A stretch of DNA of 64,000 nt, taken from the NCBI GenBank assembly GCA_021018815.1, contig JAITYX010000085.1, positions 2,368,001 through 2,432,000 of the forward strand, in the 5' to 3' direction. This DNA comes from Talinum fruticosum (taxonomy: Eukaryota > Streptophyta > Magnoliopsida > Caryophyllales > Talinaceae). Made by a program: the position numbers and the translations under genes. This document shows positions 58,778-64,000 of the stretch, piece by piece (within the stretch, counting starts at the first letter, position 1; every line of letters starts with the position of its first letter). The notes under the pieces are model-generated. The model did no database searches, had not been told where the DNA came from, and was given only the letters and a program-made list of their open reading frames with translations.

Positions 58778-59540
58778 TATCCTTTTCGAATCATGTGGAT
58801 CAAACGAAGACAGCTTGCCTTCAAAAACGATATTGTTTAAACCCGCTTCATGGACACATTTGAGAGCGAATAAACAAACAGGCTCAAGCTTCCTCCAATT
58901 TCGCACCCCGAAGCCCCGACCTTGCTCGTCGCCGACCAAGACGATGTCTCCTGCATGGTTACGGGCTACAAAGCCCTAGCTCGGTCGGATTCCCCACTCT
59001 TCCCCCATCAAAATTAATCTTAAGCATGCCTAGCTCAAGTGGTTTCCAAGAGGATGGGTGAGAGGTGTATGGGCGCGAGACGATCTCTTATACCGCACAA
59101 CATGACTATAGACGAAGTTGATAGCTCGGTTTGCAAGGTTCGAGAAGTTCTAATATGGGTTGTCTGAAGATGAAGCGATTCTTAGTATTCCAAACCTCCC
59201 ACAAACTTGTCACAAACTCCTTAAGATTGTCCATTGTCGGCGAGTTTTTGCATTGGCATAACAGATCAATGGCGCTACGTAACTTTGACAACCATAGAGT
59301 AAAGTTAACCCCATTGTTATGCCGAATATTTTTCAGTAAGGACAGTCAAGAGGAGCATGGGTGTCATTGTCTTCTTGACGACACACATAGAATAAGACAT
59401 ACCGAGTGTGCCCGGACAATTTGAAAGGCCCCAATTTGTCGATAGGATGCCTTTATACATACACCACCCGAAGGCCTTGTTATGGGGAAGGATATGCAAG
59501 CTCCATATAGAAATCCAAAACTCGTTTGATTTGCCTAACT
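58778..59540 (-). pseudogene. LINE fragment, minus strand: zinc-binding and RNase H-like regions
   Basis: On the minus strand, 59530-59320 reads the zinc-binding region after reverse transcriptase (LHILPHNKAFGW, YKGILSTNWGLS). The span 59291-59150 reads the linker (FVTSLWEVWNTKNRFIF), and 58940-58790 the start of the RNase H-like domain (LFALKCVHEAGLNNIVFEG). The order matches the end of plant LINE ORF2. Frameshifts occur between all parts, and the RNase H domain is cut by the hAT-like end at 58777. Confidence 0.7.
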
Positions 59541-60140
59541 ACTCGTGTACACCATTGCCCAACCACCCGTGTACATCCACTGCCTAACCACCACCGCCAT
59601 GCTTTCCCATCGACGACTATGCCGGAAATTAAGAATCCTTGCAAGAAATCTCCTGGTCCACCGGAGAACACGCAATGGCCACCATATTTCACTCCCAAGC
59701 CCTTATTTTTCCTCTCTTGGAGCTCCATCTCTTCTCCTCAATGCTCTTCGAAAAACATCATGCTTGTTGAAAATACAAAGTTTCTCCTCGATGGGTTAAT
59801 ATTGTCTCGAATTTCGTCCCTTTTGCCACCGGCGGGTCATTTTCGTGGGTCATTGCCAAATCGTCCATGGTTCCTCGCGGACAAATGGCACGATGGTGAG
59901 AGGATGGTGACCATCAATTGATGGTCAACATCATTCGTCGAGCCCCATGGTTCAACCGATTGGCTAAAACATATGGTGGCATGTCGCCGAATTGAATTTG
60001 GGAGCAAGCAGGTGGGAGGAGGGGGATGGGAGATGGAGAAGTTATTAATTTGGGGATGAAGTGGCAAGTTGTTGTACCCTAGATCAGAAATCAAGGGCAT
60101 ACATTCATAGTTCTTAGTTCTCACCGAAAAGGCTAATTTC
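59541..60140. other. Unassigned stretch, overlapping short frames
   Basis: GC content is higher than average and frames of 95-131 codons overlap on both strands, but none has a recognisable domain. It may be part of the LINE between its two recognisable pieces. Confidence 0.3.
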
Positions 60141-60145
60141 CAATG

Positions 60146-60167
60146 GTGTGTGTGTGTGCGCGCGCGC
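60146..60167. repeat. (GT)n(GC)n tract, potential Z-DNA
   Basis: Twenty-two bases of strictly alternating purine and pyrimidine, GT units passing into GC units, form one of the best Z-DNA-prone sequence types. Confidence 0.85.
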
Positions 60168-60208
60168 TATAGTTTAGACATGTGTGATTGCTATAGTTTA
60201 GACATGTG
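60166..60208 (+). repeat. Short tandem duplication, 24-bp period
   Basis: GCTATAGTTTAGACATGTG at 60166-60184 recurs exactly at 60190-60208. Confidence 0.95.
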
Positions 60209-60249
60209 GCATCTTTAGTGGAGTTTTATGATGACTTTTTCTTTAAAAG

Positions 60250-60590
60250 GATAAGTGAAACAATTATAACACAACTCTTATCATAAGGATTCTACCTAGG
60301 TTGTCCTCAATGAGGATAAAAATAAGGTTAACACTAGGAATAGAACACCAATACATAGAGGAGGAAATAGAGTGGTCGAATTTGGCTAACTAATCGGCAG
60401 CACGATTATCTTCACAATATAATTGTTGAATGAAAACTTGTACACAATTATAAAGATACTATTTTGTGTCTTGGATAAGAGTCTCGAACCGCCAAAGGCA
60501 CTCGTATCTCGCCCTTCAATTGACGATGACTTGACATGTTGCTATTAGTCCATTTACTTGCAGCATAGTTACTTGAATTTTATTTTTATT
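60250..60590 (-). pseudogene. Second LINE fragment, minus strand: RNase H-like C-terminus
   Basis: A minus-strand frame near 60440-60280 reads YCEDNRAAD, then a stop, then LAKFDHSISSSMYW, matching the closing REGNRAADxLA segment of plant LINE RNase H domains. Upstream, LQVNGLIATCQ fits the preceding strand. It lies upstream (minus sense) of the other LINE piece, so the two cannot be one collinear element. Confidence 0.55.
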
Positions 60591-61111
60591 TTATTTTTTA
60601 GAAAGCATAGTAATTACTTATTATGCAATTAAAATTTTATGAAACCCGTGTAAAAAAAAAAAAAATTCGAAACCGAAATAAAAAGGTGCGAACAAATTTG
60701 ATAATCGTGAATAATAATTAGTAATTCATACAAATTTACTTTTGTACGCAAAAAATGTATATACACTCGAATAATGCAAAATTGTGTCTCGAACTGGTTT
60801 ATTTATAATTAAAAAATAAATAATTGAAAAAAATGATAAAAGTTAGAAAATATATCGAAGCAAATAAATTTAACCATGTGATAATAGAAATAGTAAAAAA
60901 ATAAATAATATTAAAAATTAACAAGATAAAAAGAAAAGAAAAGGAAGGAAGATGCTAGAAGGATCGGAAAGCAGAAAAAGGAGGTAGTGGTGGGGGCTTT
61001 TGAGAACTAAGCACTTCGTTTCTCTCTCATCTCCCACACATCTCCTTCTTAACTTCCCTCACCGCTACCCTCCCTTGCCACCGCCCGCCAGCTCTCACCG
61101 AGTCTTCGCCG

Positions 61112-61171
61112 CTGCCTTCTTCTCTCTCCCCTCCCGCGCCGCCACCAAGAGCCTTCTTCTCTCTCCCCTCC
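61112..61171 (+). repeat. Imperfect direct repeat in the GC-rich island
   Basis: CCTTCTTCTCTCTCCCCTCC occurs at 61112-61131 and again at 61151-61170. Confidence 0.85.
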
Positions 61172-62215
61172 CGCTGTCTCGCTCCAAGAGGGCCGGAACA
61201 GCCATAGCTGTTGTTACTCGCTGCTCGGACGGGCTCGTCGCCGGCTCGCCGCCGCTCCCGGCCGCCGTCCGACGCCTCGTTGCTGCCGCCTAACACTATA
61301 GCTCCGTCACCGAATCTCCACCATCCAATTCTACCTCTAAACCCTTTTGAGTTATATATCTAAAATTCTAAATTTTAAATAATTTTATCACAAATTCATA
61401 TTGTAATTAGAATATTTAGACAAGTAGATATAAGTTCGAATTGATTGTGGTGGAATTGAAAGAATTATGGGAGCAAATAAAATTGGATTTAGGGTTTATT
61501 ATGTGTTGATATGGGATTGAAAATTAATTGGGGTTTCTTTATAATTTTAAATATGCTCGTTTAATTTTTATATGAGGATGAATGAATTGTTTGGTTGTGG
61601 TGGAATTGGATGAACTTTGGGGAGTATTGAAATATGGATATATGTGAGATTGGATTCTTAGGATTGTTATGTGTTAAATTGATATTGAAGATTAATTTGG
61701 GTTATTTCATAATTGTGAATATGTTTGTTTGATTTTCTATATGAGCACAAGTGAATTAAGTTGTAAAGGCATGCTAGGGAAATGAATTAATCAACAATTG
61801 GGTTATGTTAATCCTTGAAAAAAAAAAAGGATGAAAATGCATTTGAGAAGTTTGATTGGAATTGGTAGTGGTTTTGTGGAGTTGAATTTGTAAGTCGGAA
61901 AAGGATAGTTGGGCAAGTAGCTTGGAGACGAGGAGTTTATTAAAATTAGATATAATAGATACGAATGTAAAAACTTATCAAAAATAGATACAAAAAGCCT
62001 AAAAAGTTTATTAATGCAAAAATTAAATTTCTATTTGAGAACAGAAAATCAATAGGAACGACTTTTCAGTGGAAGCAAAGAAAATAGAAGTTAAAAGAAA
62101 ACAATCAATCGAGGTACATTATTGTTTGTACCCTTTCAAAATAGTTAAATTTTAATTGTTATGTAAAATATTACTGTGTTTGTTTTTATTTCTGCCTACA
62201 ACTCTTTAGTACTCA

Positions 62216-62335
62216 ATTAATCGTTAATCGTTAACCGTTAATCGTTACGATTAATCGTTCATCGGTAATCGTTACAATTAATCATTCATCGCTACGATTA
62301 ATCTTTAATCGTTAATCGTTAATCGTTCATAAATG
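62216..62335 (+). repeat. Degenerate heptamer array (TTAATCG)n
   Basis: TTAATCG and close variants (TTAACCG, TTCATCG, TTACGA) recur about 16 times over 120 bp. It is not the plant telomere heptamer TTTAGGG. Confidence 0.85.
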
Positions 62336-62356
62336 TATGCTAGCGGAATTAATCGT

Positions 62357-62468
62357 ATTGGGCCCTTCTCGATAATCGGTAACTTTAATTGAATCGTTTA
62401 ATCGATGCCACATATTGGGCCTTCCCGACAAACGGGAACTTTAACCGAATCGTTTAATCGAAGTCATG
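62357..62468 (+). repeat. Two-copy tandem repeat, 56-bp period
   Basis: ATTGGGCCCTTCTCGATAAT starts the first copy and ATTGGGCCTTCCCGACAAAC the second (62413). Both continue with AACTTTAAYYGAATCGTTTA. They directly follow the heptamer array. Confidence 0.85.
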
Positions 62469-62654
62469 GCTACAAACGCATATAAATTGGGGTCTTAGTG
62501 TCCGTTGGAAACTAAAATGTTTACGAATTTGAAACAAAATTGAAAAGTTTACAAAAAAAGAAATTGAGAATCTTGTTTAAATGGTGAGATTTTAAATGAA
62601 TTTAAAATCGTGCACGCGCTCACCGACTCTTCGAAATTATTTTACAGAGTGCAA

Positions 62655-62692
62655 GATGCTCATTTTATGTTTTATGTTTTATGTTTTATGTT
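62655..62692 (+). repeat. (TTTTATG)n short tandem repeat
   Basis: Four to five exact copies of the heptamer TTTTATG, a second heptamer array in the same LTR-like unit. Confidence 0.9.
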
Positions 62693-63083
62693 TGAAACTC
62701 TTTTAGGAAAAGAGAAACAACCAGTATTTAAACAGGAATTGCGTGAGGAGAAGGAAACAGAGGAAAAAAAGTCTTAAAAGGCTGGTATCAGGCAGTAATT
62801 TGCATGTTGAATTTTGGTGTTAAATGTATTTTGGATTATGTGTTAAGAAACGGACGAACTTTTGTACTATCTAAGTTTAAATATATAACGTATAAACCTT
62901 GTGACTGATTGTGCAAATAAACATAATATGCCGAATGTATGGGTATAGGTCTTGTCTCTACTACAAGAGACGGTGGCAATGCCCCAGACTTATATTAGCT
63001 TCCGCTGCCAATTATTTATTAAATTTGATTGGGTTATGTTATTAATTAGTTTTATGGATAGTTATAGTTTGGGGCGTTACAAA

Positions 63084-63431
63084 GGTGTCTTTACCCATCA
63101 GCTAAAACAGTTTGTAATTGATGGAAACAAGGTCATCTTGAGCATGTCAAGTCCCGAGATGAGAGTTGATGAGGGTGAATTTGAAGAGAATGAAGTTTAT
63201 GATGTGAATATTGTCATAGGTACTAGAAAGCGAAACGTAATGGTCAAAATTTGTTTTAGTGAATTGTTTTGGGCTTATACACTTGATCCTTTATAGTCCG
63301 GTAATAGTTTCTATTTGTAAATTTAGCTTAAGATGGTGGATGAGAAACAAACAACTATATATAAAAGAGCCGTTGACAAGAACTATCATTTGAAGATGAA
63401 GGCATCAAGATTTATTTTCAATGACGACAAG
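63084..63431 (+). pseudogene. Two exons of an EBP1/PA2G4-like gene between LTR ends
   Basis: Exon-like parts 63084-63236 and 63333-63431 are joined across a GT-AG intron in phase. The first reads HQLKQFVIDGNKVILSMSSP and EFEENEVYDV, the second VDEKQTTIYKRAVDKNYHLK and MKASRFIF, closely matching ErbB3-binding protein 1 (methionine-aminopeptidase fold, ribosome-associated growth regulator). The usual IDIV of the first exon reads VNIV here. After SRFIF the sequence departs from the family. The left exon is cut by an LTR end at 63081 and the right side by an LTR start at 63516. The retained intron shows a genomic, not a retro-processed, copy. The rest of the gene is not in the window to the left. 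Confidence 0.75.
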
Positions 63432-63515
63432 GTCTCCATCATCTCCCTATCTGTGGAACCTTGTGTCACTTTTCTTTTACCTTCTTTCAGATTTACTTGG
63501 CTTCATGTTCATAGG

Positions 63516-64000
63516 TGTAACAACCTCGACCTTAAATCACATTATTTATCTTATCAATTACGAGACTAATATCATTGAGCGCGTGCACTTCAATTTGATA
63601 TTTTTATACTTAAATTATTTTTATATGTGTTATGCAGCTAAGGCGACGAAGTGGCCAAAAAAATAATAATAAAAAAAATTCATAATAAGGTTATAATTTG
63701 TATACATCATTATTTAAATAAAATTAAAAAATAACAATAAGAAAATAATGATAATAATAATAATAAATAAATAAATAAATAAAAATAAAAATAAAATAAA
63801 AATAATAATATAAACAAATCAGATTTTTTGAAGGAGAAATCCGGAAATGGATTTCTCCGGAATTTTTATTGAAAAAAAGGAAAAGAAAGGAGGTTAAAAA
63901 TAAAAATAGTCGAGTTTTCAATTCCATACTCCTCATTCGCGTTTCCCCTGTCTCGCTGCTCCCGTGCTCTGCCTTCCCGCCCCTGCTCCTCCTTCTTCTC
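63516..64000 (+). mobile_element. Start of another LTR, running off the window
   Basis: TGTAACAACCTCGACC is a typical start for a plant gypsy LTR. The following DNA is AT-rich with AAT-type microsatellites (63745-63812), then a GC-richer CT tract at 63930-64000 much like 61010-61180 in the LTR-like unit to the left. A 9-bp stem hairpin (GGAGAAATC/GATTTCTCC) lies at 63833-63858. The end of the element is outside the window. Confidence 0.5.

Larger units (their letters stand above)
60640..63081 (+). mobile_element. Long LTR-like unit with a GC-rich island
   Basis: The right end GGGGCGTTACA at 63071-63081 is the classic end of plant gypsy LTRs that begin TGTAAC. The left edge is uncertain; TGTAAAAAAA near 60649 is a candidate. 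A GC-rich segment at 60996-61300 follows long AT-rich DNA and would suit a promoter-proximal leader; its 97-codon open frame is Ser/Pro/Ala-rich low complexity with no domain. No target duplication was found. Confidence 0.45.

Noticed and set aside
61000..61296. Overlapping 97- and 89-codon frames on both strands
   Set aside because: They occupy a GC-rich island that keeps frames open by composition; Ser/Pro/Ala/Gly-rich with no domain, within an LTR-like unit.
62216..62335. Interstitial telomere repeat
   Set aside because: The unit is TTAATCG, not the plant TTTAGGG or any known telomere heptamer.
63724..63936. Tyr/Phe-rich minus-strand frame
   Set aside because: It is a translated AAT/AAAT microsatellite.

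Overview
The window reads as repeat-rich nuclear DNA of a flowering plant, probably a eudicot. The DNA is AT-rich, the genes have many GT-AG introns, and the proteins belong to plant families: a receptor-like cytoplasmic kinase, a laccase, an At4g15545/NAIP-type coiled-coil protein and a FAR1-related sequence. The species cannot be named from the sequence. I annotated by eye; the three gene models below are supported by reading-frame bookkeeping across all introns, not by transcripts.

Region by region. 1-12.85 kb is a pile of Ty3/gypsy-type LTR retrotransposon debris. An outer plus-strand element has an LTR end, a primer-binding site and a decayed gag. It is followed by three related minus-strand LTRs (A, B, C), one of which is split by a complete nested solo LTR with a 5-bp target duplication. 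A 43-bp minisatellite lies to the right. 13.3-18.7 kb holds hAT-like debris, a second solo LTR (minus strand), a 155-bp tandem duplication and one doubtful ORF. A LINE fragment lies at 19.4-19.9 kb.

20.7-25.0 kb is an intact nine-exon protein kinase gene (481 aa, RLCK-VI/RBK type, plus strand). 25-33 kb is mostly empty AT-rich DNA with a MITE, a long AT microsatellite, a decayed minus-strand segment with a promoter and polyadenylation-like layout that could be pararetroviral, and a 101-bp captured piece of a Copia leader. 33.2-37.0 kb is a Copia element with both LTRs, a tRNA-iMet primer site, a frameshifted gag-protease-integrase and no reverse transcriptase.

38.2-42.2 kb is an intact six-exon laccase gene (566 aa, plus strand). 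43.1-49.4 kb holds a family of long-terminal-inverted-repeat elements with 9-bp target duplications. Two of them sit inside a minus-strand FRS (FAR1-related) pseudogene, which is itself from a family descended from Mutator transposase. 50.6-57.8 kb is an intact nine-exon At4g15545/NAIP-like gene (336 aa, minus strand) with a 4.4-kb second intron. 58.5-64 kb returns to debris: hAT-like, two LINE pieces, a long LTR-like unit with a GC-rich island and heptamer arrays, two EBP1-like exons between LTR ends, and the start of another LTR.

The three intact genes have no evident functional link; this is not an operon-like or clustered pathway. The most informative biology is the insertion history: nested LTRs with readable target duplications, and the FRS pseudogene whose reading frame is restored across an element insertion when the element and one 9-bp duplicate are ignored. 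I saw no wholly new biological system.
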